Shown here: positions 26,709 through 35,955 of the stretch, one piece after another
Layout: the number at the start of each line of letters is the position of its first letter
Numbering within the stretch: the stretch's first letter is position 1
Origin: Rhodobacterales bacterium HKCCE3408
GTDB taxonomy: Bacteria; Pseudomonadota; Alphaproteobacteria; Rhodobacterales; Rhodobacteraceae
Reading direction: 5' to 3'
NCBI GenBank assembly: GCA_015689705.1
Contig: WVSN01000001.1
Coordinates: 310,001-374,000, forward strand
Length of the DNA stretch: 64,000 nucleotides
The notes under the pieces: model-generated
What the model saw: the letters and a program-made list of their open reading frames with translations, nothing else
What the model was told of the DNA's origin: nothing
Databases searched by the model: none
Made by a program: the position numbers and the translations under genes

Positions 26709-27635
26709 TCAGCCGCTGGCGTGGAACACCCTGCCAAGGGCGGCCGGCGCGTTCAACGCCGCGCGCGTGCGATCGGTCGAGATGATCACCAGGACGATGA
26801 TCGTGACGATGTAAGGCGAAGCGTCGAGCAGCGCGACGGGGATGTCGATCTGCGCCGCCTGCAGCCGCAGCTGCAGCGCCGCGATGCCGCCGAACAGGTA
26901 GGCGCCGATCAGCGCCCGCCACGGCCGCCACGACGCGAAAACGACGATGGCCAGCGCGATCCAGCCTGCGCCCGCCGTCATGCCCTCGGTCCAGGATGGC
27001 ACCCGCACTAGGCTCAGATACGCTCCGCCGAGCCCGGCGCAGGCACCCCCGAAGAGGATCGCCAGGATGCGGATGCGGATCACCTTGTAGCCGAGCGAAT
27101 GTGCCGCGTCGTGGTTTTCACCCACCGCGCGGATGATGAGACCGGTGCGCGTGCGGGCGAGGCCCCAGGCGACAGCCGCCACCAGCGCGACCGAGAGATA
27201 CACGATCAGGTCGTGGCCGAAGAGGATTGGCCCGACGACCTCGAGCTGGCGCAGCGCTTCGGGGAACAGCTTGGGCGTCAGCGGCGGGTTGATCCCGGTG
27301 TAGTCCTCGCCCATCAGAGCGGACATCCCGAGCCCGAAGAGCGTCAGGGCAAGGCCGGTGGCGACCTGGTTCGACAGCAGGAACTGGGTCAGGACCCCGA
27401 AGATCAGGCTGAGCGCCGCGCCGCCGGCCGCCCCGGCGACAAAGCCGAGCCAGGGCGAGCCGGTGGTCACGCAGGCGATGAAGCCACAGATCGCCCCCAT
27501 GATCATCATCCCCTCGACCCCGAGGTTCAGGACGCCCGATTTCTCGACCACCAGTTCGCCGATCGCGGCCAGCAGGATCGGCGTCGAGGCGGCGATGAGT
27601 GCCGCGGCCAGCGTGACGGGATCGATACCGAACAT
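26709..27635 (-). CDS. ABC transporter permease, nucleoside/purine uptake (second permease)
   Basis: 308 residues, about eight to nine spans, BPD_transp_2 family (like YufQ/NupQ). Family hallmarks: ALIAASTPILLAAIGELVVEKSGVLNLGVEGMM near the start and RTRTGLIIRAVGENHDAAHSLGYKV with IRILAILFGGACAGLGGAYL. ATG 27635 is chosen over upstream in-frame starts because it matches the family start and overlaps the previous stop by one base (TGATG). It forms the translocation channel with the 361-residue permease. Confidence 0.93.
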   Translation of the reverse strand: MFGIDPVTLAAALIAASTPILLAAIGELVVEKSGVLNLGVEGMMIMGAICGFIACVTTGSPWLGFVAGAAGGAALSLIFGVLTQFLLSNQVATGLALTLFGLGMSALMGEDYTGINPPLTPKLFPEALRQLEVVGPILFGHDLIVYLSVALVAAVAWGLARTRTGLIIRAVGENHDAAHSLGYKVIRIRILAILFGGACAGLGGAYLSLVRVPSWTEGMTAGAGWIALAIVVFASWRPWRALIGAYLFGGIAALQLRLQAAQIDIPVALLDASPYIVTIIVLVIISTDRTRAALNAPAALGRVFHASG

Positions 27636-27967
27636 CACAGCGCCCCGAGAATGGTTTCGGTCAGGCCGAGCCAAGCGGCAAACGCGCCGATGGCGAAGCC
27701 CGCGGGTCCGGCGAGCCTTCGGGCAAGCGGTTTGCCGCGGCGCGCCTCCAGCCTGCGCGCCTGCTTCATGCCGGTGGGAAAGACCCGCTCCGCCATGTTT
27801 TCCAGCACGACGTAGAATGCGAGCCAGGCCAGCCAGGGCACAATGACGGCCAGCGCGATCAGCCAGGCGCCATTGAGGAACAACCCGGCCAGTGCGTAAG
27901 CCGCGAGGCCCAGGAAGAAGCCGATGCCGATCCCGCCGATGGTGCTGATCCAGTCGTCGAAGCTCAT
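27635..27967 (-). CDS. Small membrane protein embedded between the purine transporter permeases
   Basis: 110 residues of unknown function. Three likely spans: GGIGIGFFLGLAAYALAGLF, WLIALAVIVPWLAWLAFYVV and a C-terminal GPAGFAIGAFAAWLGLTETI; a basic cytoplasmic loop (KQARRLEARRGKPLARRL) lies between the second and third. It overlaps both neighbours (ATGA upstream, TGATG downstream), so it is translated as part of the transporter operon. Not a standard subunit of BMP/nucleoside ABC transporters; an accessory or assembly role is the obvious hypothesis. No family is recognised. Confidence 0.75.
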   Translation of the reverse strand: MSFDDWISTIGGIGIGFFLGLAAYALAGLFLNGAWLIALAVIVPWLAWLAFYVVLENMAERVFPTGMKQARRLEARRGKPLARRLAGPAGFAIGAFAAWLGLTETILGAL

Positions 27968-29049
27968 GCCGCGGCCCTCCCGCCGATCCGGATGCGGTAG
28001 TTCGACAGGACGTCGAGGGCGAGGAGGAAGAACAGCAGCATCCCCTGGAACACCTGGATCGCCGAAGCGGGCAGGCCGAGCATGAGTTGCGCCAGCTCCC
28101 CGCCGATATAGGTCAGCGCCATCAGCAGCCCGGCGAACAGGATGCCGACCGGATGCAGCCGCCCGAGGAAGGCGACGATGATCGCCGTGAAGCCGTAGCC
28201 GACATTGAAGTCGATGGTGATCTGGCCGGCGGGACCCGTGACCTCGAACAGCCCCGCCATGCCGGCAAGCGCGCCCGAAATGCCCATGCAGGTCAGGATC
28301 AGCGCGTTGGGCGACACGCCGTGGAACCGCGCGGCCCGCGGCGCCTGCCCGGCCAGCTTCACCTGGTAGCCGAATAGATGCCGGTTCAGCAGCACATAGG
28401 CCGCGATGACCGCGACGAAGGCTGCAATGACGCCCCAGTGCATGCCCGTATTCGCGATCAGCTCGGGATTGTCCGTGCCGGGGTGCCGCGCGAGGTTCCG
28501 CGACCCGGGGAACCCCATGCCCTCCGGGTTGCGCAGGAATCCCGTCGCGGCGAGGGCCAGGATCGCCTCGGCCACGTAGACGAGCAGCAGCGAGACGAGG
28601 ATCTCGTTCGTCCGGAACACCGTCTTCAGCACGCCCGGGATCATCGCCCAGAGAAGACCGCCAAGCGTTCCGACGATGACCATGGCCGGGAAGAGGAAGA
28701 TGCTCTCCGACGGATAGAAGGCCAGCCCGAACGCCGCGCCGCAGATCGCGCCGATGATGTACTGGCCCTCGGCCCCGATGTTCCAGATCCCGGCGCGGAA
28801 GCCGAGCGACAGGCCGATCGCGATCAGGATCAGCGGCCCGGCCTTCACCAGAAGCTGCGGCCGCGAGAAGCTCGCAACGCGCTCATTGAACAGCGGATCC
28901 CAGAAGATCAGCCGGATCGCCTCGACCGGATCCTTGCCGAGCGCTGCGAACAGCGCACCGCCCGCGATCATCGTCAGGATCACTGCAAGGACCGGCGTGC
29001 CGATCGCCCAGGCCCGGCTCGGGTTCGGACGTTTTTCAAGCCGAAGCAT
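27964..29049 (-). CDS. ABC transporter permease, nucleoside/purine uptake (first permease)
   Basis: 361 residues, BPD_transp_2 family (like YufP/NupP), with about nine spans. Hallmarks: KAGPLILIAIGLSLGFRAGIWNIGAEGQ, LLLVYVAEAILALAATGFLRNPEG, ANTGMHWG, and GYQVKLAGQAPRAARFHGVSPNALIL followed by GISGALAGMAGLFEV. ATG 29049 (MLRLEKRPNPSRA) lies 14 bases inside the ATPase 3' end. The stop overlaps the next ATG (ATGA). With the ATPase and the 308-residue permease it forms a BMP-type importer, probably for purines or nucleosides. Confidence 0.93.
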   Translation of the reverse strand: MLRLEKRPNPSRAWAIGTPVLAVILTMIAGGALFAALGKDPVEAIRLIFWDPLFNERVASFSRPQLLVKAGPLILIAIGLSLGFRAGIWNIGAEGQYIIGAICGAAFGLAFYPSESIFLFPAMVIVGTLGGLLWAMIPGVLKTVFRTNEILVSLLLVYVAEAILALAATGFLRNPEGMGFPGSRNLARHPGTDNPELIANTGMHWGVIAAFVAVIAAYVLLNRHLFGYQVKLAGQAPRAARFHGVSPNALILTCMGISGALAGMAGLFEVTGPAGQITIDFNVGYGFTAIIVAFLGRLHPVGILFAGLLMALTYIGGELAQLMLGLPASAIQVFQGMLLFFLLALDVLSNYRIRIGGRAAA

Positions 29050-30565
29050 GGACGACCTCCGCCTCGTGCATGTCATGCGCCCCGCCAAGCATCAGGCCGA
29101 TCTGCTCCATCGTCAGCCCGCGCGCGTCCTTCGGCGCCGACAGCCGGCCCTCGTTCAGCGCCGCGAACCGGTCCGAGATCTCCAGAAGCTCGTCGAGATC
29201 CTGGCTGATGACGAGCACCGCCGAGCCCGACCCCGCGAGGTCGAGGATCGCCTGCCGGATCGATGCGGCGGCCGAGGCATCCACGCCCCAGGTCGGCTGG
29301 TTCACGACAAGCACGCGCGGATCCTGCAGCATCTCACGTCCGATCACGTATTTCTGGAGGTTGCCGCCCGACAGTGCGCGCGCCGCCACCTGCGGCCCGG
29401 GCGTGCGGACATCGAAGCTTGCGATGACCTCGCGGGCGAAATCCTCCGCCGCGCGCCAGTCGATGAACCCGCCATGCGCAAGGCCCCGGCGCAGCTTGGC
29501 AGTCAGCACGGCGTTCTCCGTCAGGCTCATGTCGGGCGCCGCGGCATGGCCGATCCGCTCCTCCGGCGCCGAGCACAGGCCCCGCTCCCGGCGCGCATCC
29601 GGCCCCATCTGGCTGATATCCTCGTCGTCGAGACTGACCGAGCCCCGCGCCGACAGCGTTTCGCCCGACAGAGCCGCCAGAAGCTCGTCCTGCCCGTTCC
29701 CCGCCACCCCGCCGATGCCGAGCACCTCGCCCGCATGCACGGTAAAGCCGATATTGCGAAGCGGTGTGCCGAAAGGCGTGGCCGGCGTCAGGTTCAGGTT
29801 CTGGACGTGCAGCAGCGGCGGCCCGGCCTCGGTTGCCGCGCGCCTCGGCGCCGACAGCGACTTGCCGACCATCATCTCCGCCATCTCGGCGGCCGAGACC
29901 TCGCGCGGCGTGCAGCTTCCGACCACTTTGCCACGGCGCAGGATCGTGGCCGCGTCACACAGCGCCCGGATCTCCTCAAGCTTGTGGCTGATATACAGGA
30001 TCGCCGTCCCCTCGGCCGACAGCTTCCGCAACGTGTGGAACAGGATCTCCACCTCCTGCGGCGTCAGCACGCTGGTCGGCTCGTCCATGATCAGCAGCTT
30101 CGGATCCTGCAGCAGGCAGCGGATGATCTCGACCCGCTGGCGCTCGCCCGCCGACAGGTCCCCGACCTTCCGCCCGGGATCGAGAGGCAGCCCGTAGGTC
30201 TCCGACACCTCCGCGATCCGCCGCGCGAGATCGCGCATCCGTGGCGGCTTCTCCATGCCGAGCGTCACGTTCTCCGCCACGTCCAGCGCCTCGAACAGCG
30301 AGAAGTGCTGGAACACCATCGCGACGCCCGCGGCCCGGGCGGCCGACGGTTCGGACGGCGCGTAGGGCTGGCCCCTCAGCGTCATGTGCCCGGCATCGGG
30401 CCGCACCAGCCCGTAGATCATCTTGACCATGGTGGACTTGCCGGCGCCGTTCTCGCCCAGAAGTGCGTGCACCTCGCCCGGCTGGATCGCGAAGGACACG
30501 TCGTCGTTCGCCACGACGCCGGGATAGGCCTTGGTCAGCCCCGCTATGTCCAGGAATGCCGTCAT
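29036..30565 (-). CDS. Nucleoside/purine ABC transporter ATPase (two ABC domains)
   Basis: 509-residue fused tandem ATPase. Domain 1: Walker A GENGAGKST, Q-loop VFQHFSLF, signature LSAGERQRVEI, Walker B LLIMDEPTSVLT. Domain 2: degenerate Walker A GGVAGNGQDEL, signature LSGGNLQKYVIGREM, and VLVVNQPTWGVD in place of the usual D-E Walker B, a pattern normal for the NupO/RbsA-like second domain. ATG 30565 (MTAFLDIAGL) is chosen because it directly precedes the ABC domain; the long upstream open frame is xdhC antisense-like noise. Its start overlaps the xdhC stop by 4 bases. Confidence 0.95.
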   Translation of the reverse strand: MTAFLDIAGLTKAYPGVVANDDVSFAIQPGEVHALLGENGAGKSTMVKMIYGLVRPDAGHMTLRGQPYAPSEPSAARAAGVAMVFQHFSLFEALDVAENVTLGMEKPPRMRDLARRIAEVSETYGLPLDPGRKVGDLSAGERQRVEIIRCLLQDPKLLIMDEPTSVLTPQEVEILFHTLRKLSAEGTAILYISHKLEEIRALCDAATILRRGKVVGSCTPREVSAAEMAEMMVGKSLSAPRRAATEAGPPLLHVQNLNLTPATPFGTPLRNIGFTVHAGEVLGIGGVAGNGQDELLAALSGETLSARGSVSLDDEDISQMGPDARRERGLCSAPEERIGHAAAPDMSLTENAVLTAKLRRGLAHGGFIDWRAAEDFAREVIASFDVRTPGPQVAARALSGGNLQKYVIGREMLQDPRVLVVNQPTWGVDASAAASIRQAILDLAGSGSAVLVISQDLDELLEISDRFAALNEGRLSAPKDARGLTMEQIGLMLGGAHDMHEAEVVHASA

Positions 30566-31506
30566 CCGCCCCCCGTCCGGACCGGCCGCAGATGGCTGGC
30601 CGTGTCCCGTTCCGCCAGATGCCGGGCCGCAACGCCGATCGCAATTGCCTGCGGATCCCGGCCAAGCGCAGGATCCCCGATCGGGCAGTCGATGCCTGAA
30701 ATTTGGGCATCCGAATGCCCGAGCGCCTTCAACCGCGACCGGAACCGCGCCCACTTGGTCTCAGATCCGATCAGCCCGCAGGTGGCGAAGCCGTGACCGA
30801 GGAGCGCGTGGCAGATATCGAGGTCGAGCGCGTGGGAATAGGTCATCACCAGGTGGTGCGCGTCGCGCGGCGCGGTGGCGACGGCGCGCACCGGCTCCGC
30901 TGTCGGAAGATAGGCGACCTGCGGCAGGCGCTCGGCCGGAAACCGGTCGGGGCTGGTGTCGATCCAGAGGATGCCGAGGTCCGGCAAGGGGGCCATCACC
31001 GCGACGACGGCCCGTCCGACATGGCCCGCACCCCAGACCACCAGCGTGTGGCGCGGCCGGCTGCGCGGCTCGACGAACCAGCCGTCGATCAGCCGGGCGC
31101 CGCCGGGATCGCCCCCGGCCAGCGCCGCCACGTAGCGTGCGACCGCTGGCGGCGGTCCGTCTTCCTCGCCCGGATCGAGCGGCCGGGCGAATGGCCCCTG
31201 CGGCGGCAAGGTCCCGACGTCGAAGCGTTCGAGGAGAAGCTTCACCGATCCGCCGCAGCACTGGCCGAGATCTGGCCCCAGGCTGTGGTTCAGCACCGAG
31301 CGGTGCCCGGACAGACGCCGCGCCCGGGTCACCGCGTCGTGCTCCAGCGCGCCGCCGCCGATGGTGCCGGACTGCCCGTCCCGCCAGACCAGCATCGAGG
31401 CCCCGACTTCGCGCGGGGCCGAGCCGCGGACCTGCGCCACGACGATCCGGACAACCGGCCCATGGTCATGCGCGGCGCGGCGGATGGCATTCGAGTCGAA
31501 GCTCAT
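30562..31506 (-). CDS. xdhC: Xanthine dehydrogenase accessory protein XdhC
   Basis: 314 residues. XdhC binds molybdenum cofactor, supports its sulfuration and inserts it into XdhB; it is not part of the final enzyme. Hallmarks: VRGSAPREVGASMLV, the IGGGALEHDA stretch, the Cys pair GQCCGGSVKLLLE near residue 83, and a Rossmann domain VVWGAGHVGRAV. C-terminal IGSETKWARFRSRLKALG and IDCPIGDPALG match the family. It overlaps both xdhB and the transporter ATPase by 4 bases (ATGA), tying enzyme maturation and purine uptake into one transcript. Confidence 0.95.
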   Translation of the reverse strand: MSFDSNAIRRAAHDHGPVVRIVVAQVRGSAPREVGASMLVWRDGQSGTIGGGALEHDAVTRARRLSGHRSVLNHSLGPDLGQCCGGSVKLLLERFDVGTLPPQGPFARPLDPGEEDGPPPAVARYVAALAGGDPGGARLIDGWFVEPRSRPRHTLVVWGAGHVGRAVVAVMAPLPDLGILWIDTSPDRFPAERLPQVAYLPTAEPVRAVATAPRDAHHLVMTYSHALDLDICHALLGHGFATCGLIGSETKWARFRSRLKALGHSDAQISGIDCPIGDPALGRDPQAIAIGVAARHLAERDTASHLRPVRTGGG

Positions 31507-33938
31507 CCCCGCGCCCTCCCGACTGCGGCCAGCACCGCCTCGGCCGTCGCCGGCGTCTGCAGATCAGGCCAGTTCGGGCCGCAGGCGGCACAGGCCTGCG
31601 CCAGCGCCGACCAGACCGAAATCCCGAGCATCAGGGGCGGCTCGCCCACCGCCTTCGAGCGATAGATCGTCTCTTCCCGGTTCGCCCCGTCCCACAGCGC
31701 AACGTTGAACACGCCGGGCCGGTCCGAACAGGCCGGGATCTTGTAGGTCGACGGCGCATGGGTCCGAAGCCGCCCCGCGCCGTCCCAGACCAGTTCCTCC
31801 GTCGTCAGCCAGCCCGCGCCCTGCACGAAGCCGCCCTCGATCTGGCCGATATCGATCGCCGGGTTCAGCGAGGCGCCGCAATCGTGCAGGATGTCCGTCC
31901 GCAGGATCCGGTTCTCGCCCGTCAGCGTATCGATCACGACCTCCGAACAGGCTGCCCCGTAGGCGAAGTAGTAAAACGGCCGCCCGCGCCCGGCGATCCG
32001 GTCCCACTCGATGCCGGGTGTCGCGTAGAAGCCCGTCGCCGACAGCGAGACGCGCGCCATGTAGGTCTTCGCGATGGCCTCCTCCCAGGACATCGACGCC
32101 TCGCCCGCGCGGACCTGCCCATCCTCGAACACGATGGCCGCGGGTTCCGCCTGAAGCTCGGCCGCCACGACCTCCGCGATCCTATCGCGGATCGCGTCGC
32201 AGGCCGCCTTCACCGCCATCCCGTTCAGGTCCGACCCCGACGAGGCCGCAGTGGCGGACGTGTTCGGCACCTTCGCCGTATCCGTCGCGGTGATCCGCAC
32301 CCGCTCCATCGGCAGGCCGAACCGGCTCGCGGCCACCTGCGCGACCTTCTGGAACAATCCCTGACCCATCTCGGTGCCGCCGTGGTTCATCGATACCGAC
32401 CCGTCCTGGTAGACATGGACGAGCGCCCCGGCCTGGTTCAGATGCGTCAGCGTGAACGAGATGCCGAACTTGACCGGCGTCAGCGCGATCCCCCGCTTCA
32501 GGACCGGGTTCGCCGCGTTCCACTCGGCGACCGCCGCCTTGCGGGCCTCGAATTCGCAGTCGCGCGCCAGTGTCTCCGTCATCTCGTGCAGGATGAAGTC
32601 GGTCACCTCCATTCCGTAGGGCGTCGCGTTCTCCGCCGTCGCCGGCACCCGCGAATGCGCGCCCCCGTAGCGGGTCGCCTTGCCCGAGCCCGTCTCGACC
32701 TTCACCGACCCCCGCCCCGCGAGATCGGCGGTCGGAAGCGGCTGCCCCTTCATCTTTCCCGAAATACTCCCGCCGGAGGCCTCCGACGCCGCCACCGGCG
32801 CCTCGCGGTAGTAATTCGCCCGGCGCACCTCCAGCGGATCCAGCCCCAGGACATGCGCCGCGTGGTCCATCACCCGCTCGATCCCGACCATCCCCTGCGG
32901 CCCGCCGAAACCGCGGAAGGCCGTGGCCGACTGGGTGTTCGTCTTCAGCCGGTGCGAGGTGATCCGCGCCGCCGGCAGCAGGTACGCGTTGTCGGCATGC
33001 AGCATCGCCCGGTCGGCCACCGGCAGCGACAGATCCATCGACCAGCCGCAGCGGCAATACTGGACGAAATCGACGCCCAGACAGCGCCCCTCGCCATCGA
33101 ACCCGGCGCGGTAATCGATGCGGAAATCGTGCCGCTTGCCGGTCACGACGAAATCGTCGTCGCGGTCATAGCGCATCTTCACCGGCCGCCCGGTCCGCGC
33201 CGCGACCACGGCGCAGGCGATGGCAAGGTGGTTGCCCTGGCTTTCCTTGCCGCCGAACCCGCCGCCCATGCGCCGCACCTCGACCTTCACGTCGTGCATG
33301 GCGCGGCCGAGCGCGTCGGCCACCTTGTGCTGGATCTCGGTCGGGTGTTGCGACGAGGAATGCACCACCATCCCGCCATCCTCCGTCGGGATGGCCAGCG
33401 CCGATTGCCCCTCGAGATAGAAATGCTCCTGCCCGCCGACCAGCACGCGGCCTTCGACCAGGTGCGGTGCGCGGCTGATCGCGGCCATCACGTCGCCCTT
33501 TTCGTAGACCCGCGGGCCGTCCTCGAACCGGCTGTCGGCGGCGATGGCGTCCTCGATCGTCAGGATCGCGTCGAGCTCCTCGTAGCCGATCTCCGCCTTC
33601 GCCGCCGCCTTCCGAGCCAGCAGGTGGCTCTCGGCCGCGACCAGGAACAGCGGGTGCCCGGCATAGAACGCCTCGCCCATCGCCAGCAGCGGCTCGTCAT
33701 GGGCCGAGGGCGAGCAATCCGGCATCGGGTCCAGATCGCCGGGGCCGAGCACCAGCGCCACCCCCGCGCTCGCCCGCACCGCCTCCAGCCCGAGCGTCAC
33801 CTTCGCCCGCGCCTTCGCGCTCAGCCCGAAGGCCAGATGCAGCGTGCCCGGCGGCGTCGGCAGGTCGTCGACATAACGCGCCCCGCCGGTGACATGCAGC
33901 CGCGCGGCGTCGTGGGGCAGGGGCTTCGCGACCGTCAC
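31503..33938 (-). CDS. xdhB: Xanthine dehydrogenase, molybdopterin-binding large subunit
   Basis: 811-residue Moco subunit that hydroxylates hypoxanthine/xanthine to urate. Motifs: [20 protein letters not shown], the Gln/Moco contacts around [36 protein letters not shown], and [12 protein letters not shown] with the catalytic Glu. The start is GTG 33938, whose GTGA overlaps the xdhA stop. Odd feature: near residues 385-425 there is a stretch ([16 protein letters not shown], then a Gly/Lys-rich segment) encoded partly by the dispersed repeat at 32746-32766; it sits after NYYREAP and before [12 protein letters not shown] and looks like an insertion. The reading frame stays open. Confidence 0.95.
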   Translation of the reverse strand: MTVAKPLPHDAARLHVTGGARYVDDLPTPPGTLHLAFGLSAKARAKVTLGLEAVRASAGVALVLGPGDLDPMPDCSPSAHDEPLLAMGEAFYAGHPLFLVAAESHLLARKAAAKAEIGYEELDAILTIEDAIAADSRFEDGPRVYEKGDVMAAISRAPHLVEGRVLVGGQEHFYLEGQSALAIPTEDGGMVVHSSSQHPTEIQHKVADALGRAMHDVKVEVRRMGGGFGGKESQGNHLAIACAVVAARTGRPVKMRYDRDDDFVVTGKRHDFRIDYRAGFDGEGRCLGVDFVQYCRCGWSMDLSLPVADRAMLHADNAYLLPAARITSHRLKTNTQSATAFRGFGGPQGMVGIERVMDHAAHVLGLDPLEVRRANYYREAPVAASEASGGSISGKMKGQPLPTADLAGRGSVKVETGSGKATRYGGAHSRVPATAENATPYGMEVTDFILHEMTETLARDCEFEARKAAVAEWNAANPVLKRGIALTPVKFGISFTLTHLNQAGALVHVYQDGSVSMNHGGTEMGQGLFQKVAQVAASRFGLPMERVRITATDTAKVPNTSATAASSGSDLNGMAVKAACDAIRDRIAEVVAAELQAEPAAIVFEDGQVRAGEASMSWEEAIAKTYMARVSLSATGFYATPGIEWDRIAGRGRPFYYFAYGAACSEVVIDTLTGENRILRTDILHDCGASLNPAIDIGQIEGGFVQGAGWLTTEELVWDGAGRLRTHAPSTYKIPACSDRPGVFNVALWDGANREETIYRSKAVGEPPLMLGISVWSALAQACAACGPNWPDLQTPATAEAVLAAVGRARG
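32746..32766 (-). repeat. Dispersed short repeat, copy B (inside xdhB)
   Basis: On the coding strand it reads TATTTCGGGAAAGATGAAG followed by GG, identical over 21 bases to the copy at 45402-45422 and two bases different from 10717-10737. It is in frame and encodes part of SISGKMKG in XdhB, near residue 392. Confidence 0.8.
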
Positions 33939-35311
33939 GCCCGCACCTTCAGCACGTCCGCCGCGTGCCCCGCATCCTCGTGGAACGCCCGCCACAGCAT
34001 CCCCTCGGCCGCCCTCAGCCGGTACTCGGCCGAAGCGCGCATGTCCGACATGGGCTTGAAATCACGGGCAAAGGCCGGGATCGCGGCCGCTACCGTCGCT
34101 TCGGTCCAGGGCTGCCCCGTCAGCGCCGCCTCGACTGCCGAGGCCCGCTTCGGCACGCCCGCCATGCCGCCGAACGCAATCCGCGCCGCGGTCACCATCC
34201 CGTCCTCCACGGTGATGCTGAAGCAGCCGCAGACCGCCGAGATATCCTGGTCGAACCGTTTCGAAAGCTTGTAGCAGCGCAGCCGGTCGGGCTGGCGCGG
34301 GACGCTCACCGCCTCGACGAACTCGCCCGGGCGGCGGTCCTGCTTGCCGTAGTCGAGGAAGAACTCCTCCAGCGGCAGGTCCCGCCGCTCGTCTCCGCGC
34401 CTCAGGTGCAGCGTCGCGCCAAGCGCGATCAGCGCGGGCGGGCTGTCCCCGATGGGTGAGCCGTTGGCGATATTGCCCCCGACCGTCGCGGCGTTCCGCA
34501 CCTGCACCGAGCCGTAACGCCGGATCAACTCGGCGAAGCCGGGATGCAGGTCGGCCATGGCCGCGTGCAATTCGCTCAGCGTCGTCATCGCGCCGATCCG
34601 GATGGTGTCATCGCCGATCTCGACGCCCTTCAGGTCCGCGCAGCGCCCGAGAAAGGCGACCGGCGCCAGCTCCCGCAACTGCTTCGTCACCCAAAGCCCC
34701 ACATCCGTCGCCCCGGCGATCAGCGTGGCGTCGGGATGCGCCTCACACCACGCGGCAAGCTCGTCGGCCGAGGACGGGATGAACGGCGACGACCCGTCCC
34801 CCGCCGACAGCCCCGCGACCGCGGCGGCATCCGTCCGCATCCAGGCCGGAACCGGCGCGTGCGCCGCCGCTTCCGCCGCGCGCACGATCGGCGCGTAGCC
34901 CGTGCAGCGGCACAGATTCCCCGCCAGCTGGTCGTCGTGATCGGTCCGTGCGTTCAGCTGCGCCACTGCCATCGAGACGACGAAGCCCGGCGTGCAGAAC
35001 CCGCACTGCGATCCGTGATGGGCGACCATCGCCTCCTGCACCGGGTGCAGCGCCCCGTCCGGGCCGGAAATCCCCTCGACCGTGCGCACGGCCTTCCCGT
35101 CGATCTGCGGCAGGAACAGGATGCAGGCGTTCAGCGCCCGCGACCCGCGCTCGTCGGTCACCATGACCGTGCAGGCGCCGCAATCGCCCTCGTTGCAGCC
35201 TTCCTTGGTGCCGGTGAGACCCCGTCGTTCGCGCAGCCAGTCCAGAAGCGTGGTCGTCGGATCGGCCTCCACGTCTTCCGGGGCGCCGTTCAGCAGGAAC
35301 CGGATGGCCAT
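33935..35311 (-). CDS. xdhA: Xanthine dehydrogenase small subunit (2Fe-2S and FAD)
   Basis: 458 residues. The N-terminal ferredoxin domain has [11 protein letters not shown] with a fourth Cys in NACILFLP; the second [2Fe-2S] domain has CGFCTPGF and CRCTGY; the FAD domain begins with [21 protein letters not shown] and has [19 protein letters not shown]-dehydrogenase flavoprotein C-terminal domain closes the protein. This arrangement, with separate A and B subunits, matches the Rhodobacter capsulatus enzyme. First gene of the overlapping xdhABC-transporter run. The 153 bases to the upstream ArsR-type gene should hold the operon promoter; I could not single it out. Confidence 0.96.
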   Translation of the reverse strand: MAIRFLLNGAPEDVEADPTTTLLDWLRERRGLTGTKEGCNEGDCGACTVMVTDERGSRALNACILFLPQIDGKAVRTVEGISGPDGALHPVQEAMVAHHGSQCGFCTPGFVVSMAVAQLNARTDHDDQLAGNLCRCTGYAPIVRAAEAAAHAPVPAWMRTDAAAVAGLSAGDGSSPFIPSSADELAAWCEAHPDATLIAGATDVGLWVTKQLRELAPVAFLGRCADLKGVEIGDDTIRIGAMTTLSELHAAMADLHPGFAELIRRYGSVQVRNAATVGGNIANGSPIGDSPPALIALGATLHLRRGDERRDLPLEEFFLDYGKQDRRPGEFVEAVSVPRQPDRLRCYKLSKRFDQDISAVCGCFSITVEDGMVTAARIAFGGMAGVPKRASAVEAALTGQPWTEATVAAAIPAFARDFKPMSDMRASAEYRLRAAEGMLWRAFHEDAGHAADVLKVRA

Positions 35312-35464
35312 GGGTCACAGGTCCGCCGCGTTACTTCATGCCGGGTGGTCATCCGTCCCTCGATGCGGCGTAGAGGGCGGCCCGCTCCCTGTAAGACCGC
35401 GGGTCAGCAAAGCGGGGAATGCGGGCGGAATCAAGTGCCAAGACCGGCGCCGCGCGCGGCGGTG

Positions 35465-35809
35465 CTATTCGGGCTTGTCGTCGCGCAGGCCGGTCAGCAG
35501 TGACGCCAGCGTGTCGATGCGCCCCGACATGTGCCGCCGGCGCGCCGCCAGCCAGACCTCGGCCGGGCGGAATCCTTCGGGCTGGAGGCGGCAGGTCCGC
35601 ACGCGCCCGCGCTTGGTCGTGGTGACCAGGCCCGCCCGTTCGAGCACGCCGATATGCTTGAGAAAGGAGCTCAGCGCCATGCCGTGCGGCTCGGCCAGTT
35701 CCTTGACCGGCGCCGGCCCGTCCGAGAGCCGTGCGATGATCGCCCGACGGGTGGGATCGGCCATCGCGCCGAACACGTTGTCGAGCATCGGGTCAGTTTC
35801 CTTAGCCAT
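35465..35809 (-). CDS. ArsR-family winged-helix transcriptional regulator
   Basis: About 114 residues with a clear HTH: VFGAMADPTRRAIIARLSDGPAPVKELAEPHGMALSSFLKHIGVLERAGLVTTTKRGRVRTCRL. It lacks the CxC metal-binding motif of ArsR/SmtB sensors and resembles the MALSSFxKHxxVLE subgroup, usually linked to non-metal functions. Start is uncertain: ATG 35809 (MAKETDP) is used, but ATG 35788 (MLDNVF) has AAGGA upstream and is also plausible. It lies upstream of xdhA on the same strand and diverges from dnaE. It could regulate the xdh operon, but only position supports that. Confidence 0.85.
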   Translation of the reverse strand: MAKETDPMLDNVFGAMADPTRRAIIARLSDGPAPVKELAEPHGMALSSFLKHIGVLERAGLVTTTKRGRVRTCRLQPEGFRPAEVWLAARRRHMSGRIDTLASLLTGLRDDKPE

Positions 35810-35924
35810 GAAGCGAACTACCACGCCAACCATTTGAGCAGCAAGGATTTCCCCGGCTCCGAACCTCTGCATGATGGGCGCATTTCGTCGCGATCCACAA
35901 GATGATGTGTCACAAGCGGTTCCC

Positions 35925-35937
35925 AAACAGTCTGTTT
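35925..35937. promoter_or_regulatory. Palindrome in the arsR/dnaE divergent gap
   Basis: AAACAG-T-CTGTTT, 6-bp arms around a single base, 19 bases upstream of the dnaE ATG. It could be a regulator site, perhaps for the neighbouring ArsR-type protein; no second copy was noticed. Confidence 0.3.
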
Positions 35938-35955
35938 CCAGAGTAGCGTCAGCCC

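Noticed and set aside
30531-34274. Plus-strand open frame of 1247 codons opposite xdhB/xdhC and the transporter ATPase
   Set aside because: It mirrors genes with intact catalytic motifs; its Arg/Pro/His-rich translation is typical of antisense frames in GC-rich DNA.
35919-35933. Alphaproteobacterial LexA box (GTTC-N7-GTTC) before dnaE
   Set aside because: The second half is GTCT, not GTTC, and the replicative dnaE1 is not a usual SOS target.
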